Assembly: GCA_023818725.1 (NCBI GenBank)
Contig: JAMWBX010000014.1
Location: forward strand, 1-10,296
Length of the DNA: 10,296 nucleotides
Origin: Candidatus Omnitrophota bacterium
GTDB lineage: Bacteria; Ratteibacteria; UBA8468; B48-G9; DTJG01
Reading direction: 5' to 3'
Positions 1 to 7,487 of the stretch are shown in pieces; the stretch's first letter is position 1, and every line of letters starts with the position of its first letter. Made by a program: the position numbers and the translations under genes. A model generated the notes under the pieces. That model was given only the letters and a program-made list of their open reading frames with translations, was not told where the DNA came from and ran no database searches.

Positions 1-395
1 TCGGTAGTAAATAGCGGCACTTCTGGATGCGCAGGGGTTTTTCCTGTGAGTTGGTGTCTTCGTCTTTTTTTCTCAGCATCTTCTTCGTACAACTTTGCCG
101 CATCAATAAGTGCAATCTTTGCTATTTCAATCGTTGGCCTTGTGGCAAATATCTTGCCCTTAAAACCATCTCTTACAATACACGGAAGAAAACCACAGTG
201 GTCAAGATGGGCGTGGGTCAGAAATACAGCGTCAATGCTTGATGGCTTTACTGGAAAATCTTCCCAGTTTCTTGAAAGAAATTCTCTTTCCTGATAAATC
301 CCGCAATCAATAAGGAAATTCCTTCCATTAAAATTCAAAAAGTGCCTTGAACCCGTTACGTTTTTTGTCGCACCGTAAAATGTAATAGTAAACAC
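1..395 (-). CDS. Metallo-beta-lactamase fold hydrolase, beta-CASP/YSH1-type RNA-processing family (N-terminal part, runs off window)
   Basis: Only the first 131 residues are in the window. Reading leftward from a GTG at 395, the protein begins MFTITFYGATKNVTGSRHF, typical of the MBL-fold family that includes archaeal/bacterial CPSF-like RNA exo/endonucleases. A buried strand (LIDCG, residues 28-32) leads to the metal-binding motif HAHLDH at residues 61-66, which normally holds two zinc ions. The beta-CASP half, which would separate an RNase from another MBL hydrolase, lies outside the window, so RNA as substrate is family-based inference. The GTG start is supported by an in-frame TAA two codons upstream and an AGGA six bases before it. 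It is last in a leftward cluster behind a flavodoxin gene, and its GTG shares one base with the stop of a possible 22-codon ORF. Confidence 0.85.
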   Translation of the reverse strand, partial: MFTITFYGATKNVTGSRHFLNFNGRNFLIDCGIYQEREFLSRNWEDFPVKPSSIDAVFLTHAHLDHCGFLPCIVRDGFKGKIFATRPTIEIAKIALIDAAKLYEEDAEKKRRRHQLTGKTPAHPEVPLFTT

Positions 396-463
396 TATTT
401 ATCCTTGAACATATCAACAAGATTCGCCACAAGATTTTTAGTGTTCGTAGTAATTTTTCTCAT
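395..463 (-). CDS. Possible 22-residue small ORF bridging flavodoxin and MBL genes
   Basis: This short frame encodes MRKITTNTKNLVANLVDMFK followed by Asp-Lys and TAG. Its ATG overlaps the flavodoxin stop (ATGA), and its TAG overlaps the GTG of the next gene (TAGTG). The peptide is basic and could form one amphipathic helix. I do not recognise it. There is no clear ribosome binding site, so translation would depend on reinitiation after the flavodoxin. The chance of such a short open frame is high; what argues for it is the exact fit of both ends to its neighbours. It may only serve to carry ribosomes across the gap to the GTG start. Confidence 0.25.
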   Translation of the reverse strand: MRKITTNTKNLVANLVDMFKDK

Positions 464-945
464 AATTGAGCAAAATTTGTAATTTTTTCGATAAATTCTT
501 TAAAACCTTGATATGTGTTTTTTTTCACCTGACTTGCAGTTGCGGCAAAGGTTGCAATCGGTTTTTTCCCGCACAAAACCTCCATTTCAATTAAGGTTTT
601 CTCAATGCCTGTGCCACCTGTTGTACAGAAAAACGCCACATTTTTTATTTTCTCTTTGTTCCGGGCTATGTATGTTCTGATTGCAGGGGCCATATTTGCA
701 GCCCAGACAGGAGTTCCTATAATTACAATATCATAATTCATAGGATCTTTCTGAATCTCATTGATTTCTGTAAGTTCCCTTCTCATCGCATCTCTTCCGC
801 CAGCCATAAAGCCTTTTATTCCTGAGCGGTCTTTTTTGTCAAAAATCTCTTCAAAATCACATGAAAGAAATTCTGCAATTTCTTTTGCTATTTTTTTTGT
901 TGTTCCTGTTCTTGAATAATAAACGACAAGAAACTTTTTATCCAT
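460..945 (-). CDS. Flavodoxin family protein
   Basis: This is a 161-residue single-domain flavodoxin-like protein, expected to bind FMN in the cytosol and shuttle electrons or act as a small flavin oxidoreductase. The phosphate-binding loop SRTGTT is at residues 11-16, directly after the first beta strand (FLVVYY). The segment YDIVIIGTPVWAANMAPAIR near residues 71-90 matches the part of the fold that packs near the isoalloxazine ring, and FFCTTGGTG follows. The length and the middle section (GFMAGGRDAM) fit short stand-alone flavodoxins rather than multidomain reductases. The ATG at 945 has a GGAGG ribosome binding site four bases upstream, lying in the last codons of the thioesterase gene; one base separates the two genes. 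The partner protein is not evident from the context. Confidence 0.9.
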   Translation of the reverse strand: MDKKFLVVYYSRTGTTKKIAKEIAEFLSCDFEEIFDKKDRSGIKGFMAGGRDAMRRELTEINEIQKDPMNYDIVIIGTPVWAANMAPAIRTYIARNKEKIKNVAFFCTTGGTGIEKTLIEMEVLCGKKPIATFAATASQVKKNTYQGFKEFIEKITNFAQL

Positions 946-946
946 T

Positions 947-1333
947 TTACCTCCACAGTATTTTTCTGATATTGTCTGGAATCTTTACTGGACTCATTTC
1001 ATCATTTACGCAAACCACAGTTATTTTAGCCTGACAGCACAGGGTTTCATCTTTCATTACCTTATGAAGAAAAACGATTGACGCATTCCCTAACCGTTCT
1101 ATTTCAGTAAGGATTTCAAACTTTTCTTTATATCTGAGTGGTTTTTTATATTCTATCTCAGCCTTTGCGACAACAAACGCAATTTTCTGCTTCAGCAATT
1201 CTTCGGTGAAAATCCCCTTTTTTTCAAAATATTCTGTTCTTCCCTCTTCAAAAAATTTCAGATAGTTGGAGTAATAAACAACTCCTCCTGCATCAGTGTC
1301 ATGGTAGTAGATTTTCTTTTTAATGCTTTCCAT
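947..1333 (-). CDS. Acyl-CoA thioesterase, YbgC/4-hydroxybenzoyl-CoA thioesterase (hotdog) family
   Basis: This 128-residue hotdog-fold protein should hydrolyse acyl-CoA (or similar) thioesters in the cytosol. The family signature YYHDTDAGGVVYYSNYL lies at residues 9-25; an Asp of the DTDAGG element is the catalytic residue in this family. FFEEGRTEY follows, as in YbgC. The exact acyl substrate cannot be read from sequence. The same frame can be extended to a GTG at 1363, adding ten residues (MIFYKVGNIF), but I chose the ATG at 1333: the protein then starts a few residues before the first conserved strand, as in relatives, and GGA precedes it by nine bases. It is the first gene of the leftward cluster, divergent from the dehydrogenase, and its last codons form the ribosome binding site of the flavodoxin gene. 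Confidence 0.88.
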   Translation of the reverse strand: MESIKKKIYYHDTDAGGVVYYSNYLKFFEEGRTEYFEKKGIFTEELLKQKIAFVVAKAEIEYKKPLRYKEKFEILTEIERLGNASIVFLHKVMKDETLCCQAKITVVCVNDEMSPVKIPDNIRKILWR

Positions 1334-1388
1334 AAAAATGTTTCCAACCTTATAAAATATCACAAGATTTTATCGCGGCAAAATGAAT

Positions 1389-1417
1389 TTGACATCATAA
1401 TAAAGATCCTGTGAAAT
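1389..1417 (+). promoter_or_regulatory. Candidate sigma-70-type promoter for the Gfo/Idh/MocA gene
   Basis: TTGACA at 1389-1394 is a perfect -35 box. It is followed after 17 bases by TGAAAT at 1412-1417 (four of six matches to TATAAT). The start codon of the dehydrogenase lies 27 bases downstream of the -10 box, behind a strong GGAGG at 1436-1440. The weak -10 keeps the confidence moderate. A TATTAT at 1417-1422 is a better -10 by sequence, but its spacer would be too long. Confidence 0.45.
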
Positions 1418-1444
1418 ATTATCAAAAATTAAAAAGGAGGCAAG

Positions 1445-2434
1445 ATGGAAGAAATAAGAATTGGATTTATAGGATGCGGTGGACATTCATACGCCCATCT
1501 AAAAAATTTGAAAGGAATGAAAGGTGTAAAAATTGCGGCAGTTTTTGATCCCAGAAAAGAAAATGTTGAAAAGTTTGTAAAGGAAGCAGGATGTAATATT
1601 GATGTTTATGAAAGTGATGTTGATCTAGTAAAAAAGGGGAATCTTGATGGAGTTGTTATAAATTCTCCTCATACCTTTCATTATCCTCAGATAAAACTTG
1701 CCCTTGAAAATGATCTGAATGTTCTTGTTGAGAAACCGGCTGTTGTTAATTATCAGGAAGCTCAAAAGGTGAAGAAATTGTTGAAAAAAACAACTAGAGC
1801 CTTTGTTGTAGGATATCAGAGGCATTACATGGCTTCTTTCCTTGGAGCAAAAAAGATACTTGACCAAAAGAAACTTGGAAAACTTGTCTTTGTTTCCGGA
1901 TATCTTGCCCAGGACTGGATAAACATTGTAAGAAACACAGGCCGGATATGGAGATTTGAGCCAGAATTTTCTGGAGGAGGGCAATTAACTGACTCAGGCA
2001 GCCATTTTGTGGCTATGCTTTTTTACCTGACTGGATTGACACCTTCAAAGGTTGTTTCTTTCATTGACTATCATGGAATGAAGGTTGATATAAATACTGC
2101 ATTCATTGTGAATTTTAAAGAAAAAGTAATAGGAAGTTTTGGGATACTCGGCATAGACCCATCTTTCAGAGAGGCCCTTTTAATATGGGGAGAAAAAGGG
2201 GTGTTGAAAATCAGCGCCGTTAGTGAAAATAGCTATGTTCATTATTATGGCGAAAAGGAGCAACGACCTATCCCAGAGGTAAAATCAAAAATACTGTCTC
2301 CTGCAGAAGATCTAGTTGAATGCATCAAAAGAAAAAAACAGCCCCAGACACCATTTGAAGTGATTGAAAAGGTCGCTTTGCTATCAGACAAAATATACCA
2401 GTCGTTCAGAGAAGGGAAAATTGCAGTTGTTTGA
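1445..2434 (+). CDS. Gfo/Idh/MocA family NAD(P)-dependent oxidoreductase
   Basis: This is a 329-residue cytosolic dehydrogenase of the glucose-fructose oxidoreductase/inositol dehydrogenase family, which oxidises or reduces sugars, inositols or their derivatives with NAD(P). The N-terminal Rossmann domain starts with IRIGFIGCGGHSYAH (nucleotide-binding glycines at about residues 7-13). The conserved VEKP (residues 95-98) carries the active-site lysine K97. The second domain contains GGGQLTDSGSH (residues 177-187), in which D183 and H187 match the catalytic Asp/His pair. The length is normal for the family. The ATG has a textbook ribosome binding site, GGAGG with four bases to the start. The substrate cannot be named. 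It stands between two divergent or separately promoted units and is probably transcribed alone. Confidence 0.92.
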   Translation: MEEIRIGFIGCGGHSYAHLKNLKGMKGVKIAAVFDPRKENVEKFVKEAGCNIDVYESDVDLVKKGNLDGVVINSPHTFHYPQIKLALENDLNVLVEKPAVVNYQEAQKVKKLLKKTTRAFVVGYQRHYMASFLGAKKILDQKKLGKLVFVSGYLAQDWINIVRNTGRIWRFEPEFSGGGQLTDSGSHFVAMLFYLTGLTPSKVVSFIDYHGMKVDINTAFIVNFKEKVIGSFGILGIDPSFREALLIWGEKGVLKISAVSENSYVHYYGEKEQRPIPEVKSKILSPAEDLVECIKRKKQPQTPFEVIEKVALLSDKIYQSFREGKIAVV

Positions 2435-2470
2435 GTAGGTGCCTGATATGGTTATTAAAAAATCCACAAA

Positions 2471-2498
2471 TTGACAGAAATAGGCGATAGGATAGAAT
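2471..2498 (+). promoter_or_regulatory. Strong candidate sigma-70-type promoter for the TolC-lpxB-msbA unit
   Basis: TTGACA at 2471-2476 matches the -35 consensus exactly. After a 16-base spacer, TAGAAT at 2493-2498 matches five of six bases of the -10 consensus. The start codon of the TolC-family gene is 48 bases after the -10 box, leaving an untranslated leader of about 40 bases with GAGGG near its end. I see no clear operator palindrome or hairpin in the leader, and no rho-independent terminator between the dehydrogenase stop and this promoter. Confidence 0.65.
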
Positions 2499-2546
2499 AA
2501 CATACATAATTCTTTTGTCTACCATATTTCACAGAGGGTAAATTTT

Positions 2547-3875
2547 ATGAAAAGATTGACAGTAATAGCATTTTTGATGATACCCATTTTTAACTCTGTT
2601 TTTGGACAACAACAGCATAAAAAATTATTACTCACCCTTGAAGAAAGTATTAAAATTGCCCTTGAAAACAATCCTGACATAATTGCTTCAAAGCAAAAAA
2701 TTGTTCAGAAACAGTGGGAAAAAGAGGACTCAAAAACAAAATTTCTGCCGGTAATTTCAGGATCATTTTCATATACACGACTTGACAAATCGCCTTCTAT
2801 TTCGGTTCCTGGTATGCCTTTGGAGATAGAAATGAGTAAAAACGGCATCTATAGTGCCAGCATTAATCTTACCCAGCCAGTTTTCACCGGCGGTGCACTG
2901 TCCTCTCAATACCTGATAAAAAAAGTTGAACTGGATATTGCTGGCGGAGAAAAGAATCTTGTCGAACAGGACATAGTATTTCAGGTTATACAAACATTTT
3001 TTTCAGTTCTTAAAGCGGCAAATTTTTATCAGGCTGCAGAAATACTTGTAAACCAGAGGCAGGCACACCTTGCCAACGTAAAGAAGCTTTTTGAGGCTGG
3101 ACTTGCAACAAAAGCGGATATATTAAAAGCTGAAGTCACACTGGCAGACGCAAAACAAAAACTTGTTGAAACAGCAAATCTGATGGATTTAGCAAAGGAA
3201 AACCTCAAAACAGTTTTAAAGCTGCCCTTTGAAATAGAGATAAGTGGGCAGGACTGCCTTGCAAGAATCTGGCCAGAAAAAGAACTTTCGTGGTGGAAAG
3301 AAGCCGCTTTCAAAAAAAGAGACGAGCTTAAACAGATTGAAAAAAATCGCTCAATTGTAGAGCTGACAAAAAAGATAGTACAATCAGAGAATTATCCTGA
3401 TGTTTTTTTTATTCTTTCCCTTAAAGGTGAAAAAGGTACTTCTTCTGGACTCAATAACTGGTATCAGAACATAACAGCATTGGTCTCTTTTAATATGAAT
3501 ATCTGGAACTGGCAAAGCACAAAGAAAAGAATCAATGCCATTGATGCACAAATCAGCCAGATTGAAACTCAAAAGACCAAAATTTCTGACCTGATCTCTC
3601 TTGAAATAACATCAGCATACTTGAATTTAAAGTCAGCAGAGGAAAAAATAAAAGTGATGGAAAAAGCTGTGGAGGACGCTCAGGAACATGTAAGAGTCAC
3701 AGAGTTATTAAGAAGGGAGGGGTTGGCAACTACTACAGATGTTATTGACGCGCAGACGTATCTTTATCAATCAAAGGCCTCCTATTATCAAGCTCTGTAT
3801 GATTATCAGATTGCGCATTATCAGTTGGTAAAAGCATCCGGTCAATTGCTTGATGAATTTAGGACCGAAAAGTAA
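2547..3875 (+). CDS. TolC-family outer membrane efflux protein
   Basis: This 442-residue protein should form a trimeric channel that crosses the outer membrane and reaches into the periplasm, serving as exit duct for an export system. The first 20 or so residues (MKRLTVIAFLMIPIFNSVFG) are a signal peptide with cleavage probably just before QQQ. LTLEESIKIALENNPDI right after it is the standard opening of the OEP domain. Two long helical repeats follow; the ends of both carry the G-L-A-T-x-x-D-[IV] signature of the family (EAGLATKADILKAE and REGLATTTDVIDAQ). No periplasmic adaptor (HlyD/MFP) gene is adjacent. Instead it heads a unit with lpxB and an MsbA-like exporter, 11 bases before lpxB. A GAGGG sits about nine bases before the ATG. 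Confidence 0.92.
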   Translation: MKRLTVIAFLMIPIFNSVFGQQQHKKLLLTLEESIKIALENNPDIIASKQKIVQKQWEKEDSKTKFLPVISGSFSYTRLDKSPSISVPGMPLEIEMSKNGIYSASINLTQPVFTGGALSSQYLIKKVELDIAGGEKNLVEQDIVFQVIQTFFSVLKAANFYQAAEILVNQRQAHLANVKKLFEAGLATKADILKAEVTLADAKQKLVETANLMDLAKENLKTVLKLPFEIEISGQDCLARIWPEKELSWWKEAAFKKRDELKQIEKNRSIVELTKKIVQSENYPDVFFILSLKGEKGTSSGLNNWYQNITALVSFNMNIWNWQSTKKRINAIDAQISQIETQKTKISDLISLEITSAYLNLKSAEEKIKVMEKAVEDAQEHVRVTELLRREGLATTTDVIDAQTYLYQSKASYYQALYDYQIAHYQLVKASGQLLDEFRTEK

Positions 3876-3886
3876 AATATTTCTGT

Positions 3887-5029
3887 ATGGAGATCCTCCA
3901 CAAAATTGCCATAGTTTCAGGTGAAGTATCAGGTGATCAGTATGCTCATTTGCTTGCCCTGCAGCTGCGAAAAACTATTCCGCACATTGAAATAGTCGGG
4001 ATAGGCGCTTCAGGCCTTGAAAGATCTGGAATAAGGATTATTGCGGAAAATCCACTATCTGGGACATTTGGTGTCAGTTCAGTTGTCAGAAACCTGAAGC
4101 AGCATGCTGCATTTTTGAATGCTTGTGTTTCCGCAATAAGAAAAGAAAATCCTGACCTGATAATTTTTATAGACAATCCTGGATTTAACCTCAATTTAGC
4201 AAAAAGGTTGTCTGGATTTAGAAAAATTTATTACATACCTCCAAAGGTGTGGGCTCATAATTATCAAAGAATATTTTTGATTAGACAGCTTTTTGAATCG
4301 GTTATTGTAATTTTTCCTTTTGAGAAGATGCTTTACGAGAGAGAAGGAGTACCAGCTTATTTTTTTGGACACCCTGTTGTCGATTTGATTGATAACGCCG
4401 GCACAGATCAGGAATTTTTCAGAAAGACTGAAATAGATAAACAGGATTCTATAGTGGGTCTTTTCCCTGGGAGTCGAAAAGAAGAAGTTATTCACATATT
4501 GCCGCTTCTTGTGCAGGCAGGAAAACTGATACAGAAAAATTACAGGGTGTCTTTTGTTGTATCGTGCGCAAATGAAAAGCTGTTTCCGGTTGAAAAGGAA
4601 ATTCTTGAATCAAAAAAGCTTGACTGGCCAATATGGGTTGGCTCTGCGCATTCAATCGCAAGGCACTCTCACATTGCTCTGGCGGCAAGCGGTACAATGA
4701 ATCTGGAGCTTGCCCTTCTTGGCATTCCGATGATTGTATTTTACAGAATGGCAGGGATAAATTACTTTCTCGCGAGAATTATAGTACAATTGAGTTATGT
4801 AAGTCCTGTAAACATTGTATACGGGAAAAAAATTGTTGAAGAGTTTATTCAGAATGTTAATTGGTGCAGATTTCAAAGGGTTTTTTCAGAACTTTTTGAA
4901 GAATCAAGCGAGAAAAGAAAGGCTCAAATTGAAGAATTCAAGAATATGAAACAGCAACTTGGCGGCGAAAAAGTAAGCGAAAAAATTGCCAGTTTCATCT
5001 CGCAAAAAATAGAAGATGAAAATTCTTAA
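3887..5029 (+). CDS. lpxB: Lipid-A-disaccharide synthase
   Basis: LpxB is the GT19 glycosyltransferase that joins UDP-2,3-diacylglucosamine and lipid X (2,3-diacylglucosamine-1-phosphate) to give lipid A disaccharide 1-phosphate at the inner face of the cytoplasmic membrane. The 380 residues have the usual length. Landmarks that align with E. coli LpxB are SGEVSGDQ (11-18), FIDNPGFNLNLA (94-105, with D96 at the position of catalytic D98), IPPKVWAHN (117-125, compare SPSVWAW), FFGHPVVD (159-166), GLFPGSRKEEV (191-201), ALAASGTMNLE (264-274) and YVSPVNIVYG (304-313). The ATG has no visible ribosome binding site and lies 11 bases after the TolC stop, which suggests reinitiation after that gene. 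The 3' end overlaps the exporter gene by 14 bases. Confidence 0.95.
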   Translation: MEILHKIAIVSGEVSGDQYAHLLALQLRKTIPHIEIVGIGASGLERSGIRIIAENPLSGTFGVSSVVRNLKQHAAFLNACVSAIRKENPDLIIFIDNPGFNLNLAKRLSGFRKIYYIPPKVWAHNYQRIFLIRQLFESVIVIFPFEKMLYEREGVPAYFFGHPVVDLIDNAGTDQEFFRKTEIDKQDSIVGLFPGSRKEEVIHILPLLVQAGKLIQKNYRVSFVVSCANEKLFPVEKEILESKKLDWPIWVGSAHSIARHSHIALAASGTMNLELALLGIPMIVFYRMAGINYFLARIIVQLSYVSPVNIVYGKKIVEEFIQNVNWCRFQRVFSELFEESSEKRKAQIEEFKNMKQQLGGEKVSEKIASFISQKIEDENS

Positions 5030-6815
5030 AGAATATCTTAAACTGAGAAAGTTTATCAAAATCCAGTACAGGAATTTCTGGCTGGGACTGATAACAAGCG
5101 TTTTTTCCACATTTTTTAACGGCGCTTCAATAGGAGCGATTGTTCCTCTTATTGACAGGGTTTTTGCGCATAAACCGATAATTCTACCTGAAAAAATTCC
5201 AGATATTCCAGCGCTGAAAAATCTTGTTATAAAAATGAACTCGATGGAACCAATTCTTCTTTTGAAACTTGCTATTGTTTTTTTGATTCTTATGGTCATT
5301 GGAAAAGGAGTCACTTTTTATCTTCAGAATTACCTTTTGCGAAGCTTCGGAGCCAGAATTCTCACCAGCATAAGGCAAAGAATTTATGAAAAAATTCAGT
5401 GGCTTTCAATGGAGTTTTTTTCAAGAAAAAAAACAGGAGAACTCACATCAAGGATTGTTGTGGATGTCAGCATGCTGGACCATGTGCTTTCAAGAGAATT
5501 GCCGGTTATGATATTTAGTGTGTGTCAGGCAATTGTTTTTCTTATTCTTGTGCTTCTGATTGACTGGAAACTGACGCTTGTGGCGCTTGTGATATTTCCT
5601 GTTATGTTGCTTCCTATACTTAACCTTGGGAAAAAACTTAGAAAGATATCAAGGACACTGCAGACAAACTGGGCAAACTTAGGAAACATCATACATGAAA
5701 GCATCTACGGGCAGGCGATTATCAAAGCATACAATCAAGAACAGGAATTGATAGAAAGGTTTTCAAAAGAAAATGAAGCAATATTTCGCTCAAATCTTTC
5801 CATCATTAAAAGGACATCCCTTGTAAGTCCATTTTCAGAGCTTCTCACCACGCTTGGAGGTTCTCTGGTGATCGTGATTGGCGTGAGCAAGGTTCTGAAC
5901 AATGAATTTTCTTCAGGATTTCTGTTTATGTTTATCGCTGGTCTGGTTTCTCTGATTAACCCGCTTAAATCCATAACAAGCGCCATCACCTATGTTTATA
6001 TGGCAAGCGCGGCGCTTCCAAGAATTTACAGCATTTTTGAAGAAAAACAAACTGTTTTGGACTCTGGAAAAAAAGAATGCCCTGAATTGAAGTCAAAAAT
6101 TACCTTTGACAATGTCTCTTTTAAGTACGAAGATTCTGTTGTGTTAAGAAATATCACATTTGAGATAAAAGCAGGGGAAAAAATTGGAGTCGTGGGACCG
6201 ATTGGCGCTGGCAAGAGTTCATTGATAGGGCTTTTGATACGGCTTTACGAACCCTGTGAAGGAAGAATCCTTTTTGACGGAACCGACATAAGAGAATTTA
6301 CCCTGCGAAGTTTAAGAAGCAGGATAGCCGTGGTAAGTCAGGAACCGATTATATTTTCCGACACCATCAGAAACAATATTTGTTTTGGCAGCGAAAAGGT
6401 TTCAGAAAAGGATTTTATCAGAGCGGTTGAGATAGCAAGAGTGGCTGAGTTTGCTGGGAAGTTGAAAGACGGATATGAAACTATTGTCGGAGAAAGAGGC
6501 CATACCCTCTCTGGAGGACAAAAACAACTGATATGCCTTGCAAGGGCGATATTGAAAAACCCCCAGATTCTTTTGTTTGATGAAATCACTGCTTCCCTTG
6601 ACAGTCAGTCAGAAAGAATACTTCATCAGGCAATTGAAGATGTTATGAGGAATCGTACTGTTGTTTTTGTTGCTCATAGGCTCGCGACAGTGAGAAATCT
6701 GGACAGGATTGTAGTCATCAAGGATGGACATATTGAAGAAACAGGAACCCACGACCAGCTTATAGAAAAAAAGGGATTCTATGCAAGTCTGTGGGAGTAT
6801 CAACATCAAAAATAA
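5016..6815 (+). CDS. msbA: MsbA-like ABC exporter (lipid A flippase type), fused membrane and ATPase domains
   Basis: This 599-residue half-transporter combines an exporter membrane domain (about residues 15-340, six predicted membrane segments, e.g. near 20-45, 82-98, 163-200 and 272-315) with a C-terminal ATPase. It should work as a homodimer in the inner membrane. ATPase motifs are complete: Walker A GPIGAGKS (394-401), Q-loop SQEP (Q442), signature LSGGQ (498-502), Walker B ILLFDE (518-523) and H-loop VAHR (H554). Many exporters share this layout; the call as lipid A flippase rests on its 14-nt overlap with lpxB, so the substrate is inference. A lipid-linked glycan or peptide exporter remains possible. 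The start lies inside lpxB with only a weak AGAAG upstream, consistent with translational coupling. Its stop abuts the stop of the convergent aldolase gene. Confidence 0.85.
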   Translation: MKILKEYLKLRKFIKIQYRNFWLGLITSVFSTFFNGASIGAIVPLIDRVFAHKPIILPEKIPDIPALKNLVIKMNSMEPILLLKLAIVFLILMVIGKGVTFYLQNYLLRSFGARILTSIRQRIYEKIQWLSMEFFSRKKTGELTSRIVVDVSMLDHVLSRELPVMIFSVCQAIVFLILVLLIDWKLTLVALVIFPVMLLPILNLGKKLRKISRTLQTNWANLGNIIHESIYGQAIIKAYNQEQELIERFSKENEAIFRSNLSIIKRTSLVSPFSELLTTLGGSLVIVIGVSKVLNNEFSSGFLFMFIAGLVSLINPLKSITSAITYVYMASAALPRIYSIFEEKQTVLDSGKKECPELKSKITFDNVSFKYEDSVVLRNITFEIKAGEKIGVVGPIGAGKSSLIGLLIRLYEPCEGRILFDGTDIREFTLRSLRSRIAVVSQEPIIFSDTIRNNICFGSEKVSEKDFIRAVEIARVAEFAGKLKDGYETIVGERGHTLSGGQKQLICLARAILKNPQILLFDEITASLDSQSERILHQAIEDVMRNRTVVFVAHRLATVRNLDRIVVIKDGHIEETGTHDQLIEKKGFYASLWEYQHQK

Positions 6816-7487
6816 CTATTTCTGTCCATAGCCCTTTCCATGATATCTTTCATACCACTTTTTTATTTCAGATTCTGGAAGGCTTTTTAATTTTTTTCCG
6901 GTGCTATTGCCAAGTATTATCGCAAGAAGATTTATCTTCGCAAAGTACTCTGCCATATGTGCAGCAAAAACCGCCTTTTCAGGCGTTGAGTCAAAAGCAA
7001 ACAGTCCGTGCTTTCCAGCGATCACAGCAGGACATCCTGGTTTTATGTGTTTCAAAATCATCTTTCCGATATTATCTGATTTGTTGTCAGCATATTCTGT
7101 AACCGGTATTTCTCCGCCAAAAACATCTGCCTGTCCAGTGGTAAAACACGGCACGGAAATCCCACAGGCTGCAAATGCAGTTGCATAAATACTATGAGTG
7201 TGAACAACACCGCCAATTTCAAAAATATTTCTGTACAAAAAAACATGATGTATCCAGTCAACAGACGGCCTAAGTTTTCCGTCTACAACATTTCCTTCAA
7301 AATCTATTCCAACGATATCAGAAATCTTCATTTTTTCATACGGGACCCCGCTTGGCTTGATATATATGATTTTTCTTTCTTTATCAAGTCCGCTAACATT
7401 TCCCTGGGTGCCTGCGACAAGTCCGCAGGAAAAAAGCTTCAGGTTTGCTTCATAAACCCTTTTCTTCAGGTCATTTTTCTTTTCCAT
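6816..7487 (-). CDS. Class II aldolase/adducin family protein, L-ribulose-5-phosphate 4-epimerase (AraD)-like
   Basis: This 223-residue cytosolic, metal-dependent enzyme is of the class II aldolase fold. Phosphate and metal sites are visible: GTQGNVSG (26-33), KPSG (44-47), PSVDW (74-78), HTHS (H96, H98 as zinc ligands) and KHG (H160, third ligand). Asp rather than Glu in PSVDW, the Asp in GQADVFGGEIP (D121) and the C-terminus RYHGKGYGQ resemble E. coli AraD, whose catalytic residues are D120 and Y229, more than FucA. This favours C4 epimerisation or retro-aldol chemistry on a pentulose phosphate; the real substrate is open. The ATG at 7487 lies 22 bases inside the end of the repaired esterase frame, with no strong ribosome binding site, so it is probably translated by coupling as last gene of the leftward operon. 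It ends directly against the msbA stop. Confidence 0.87.
   Translation of the reverse strand: MEKKNDLKKRVYEANLKLFSCGLVAGTQGNVSGLDKERKIIYIKPSGVPYEKMKISDIVGIDFEGNVVDGKLRPSVDWIHHVFLYRNIFEIGGVVHTHSIYATAFAACGISVPCFTTGQADVFGGEIPVTEYADNKSDNIGKMILKHIKPGCPAVIAGKHGLFAFDSTPEKAVFAAHMAEYFAKINLLAIILGNSTGKKLKSLPESEIKKWYERYHGKGYGQK

Noticed and set aside
1334..1363. Ten-residue N-terminal extension of the thioesterase from GTG 1363
   Set aside because: The ATG at 1333 places the hotdog signature at the usual distance from the start; the extension has no family counterpart.
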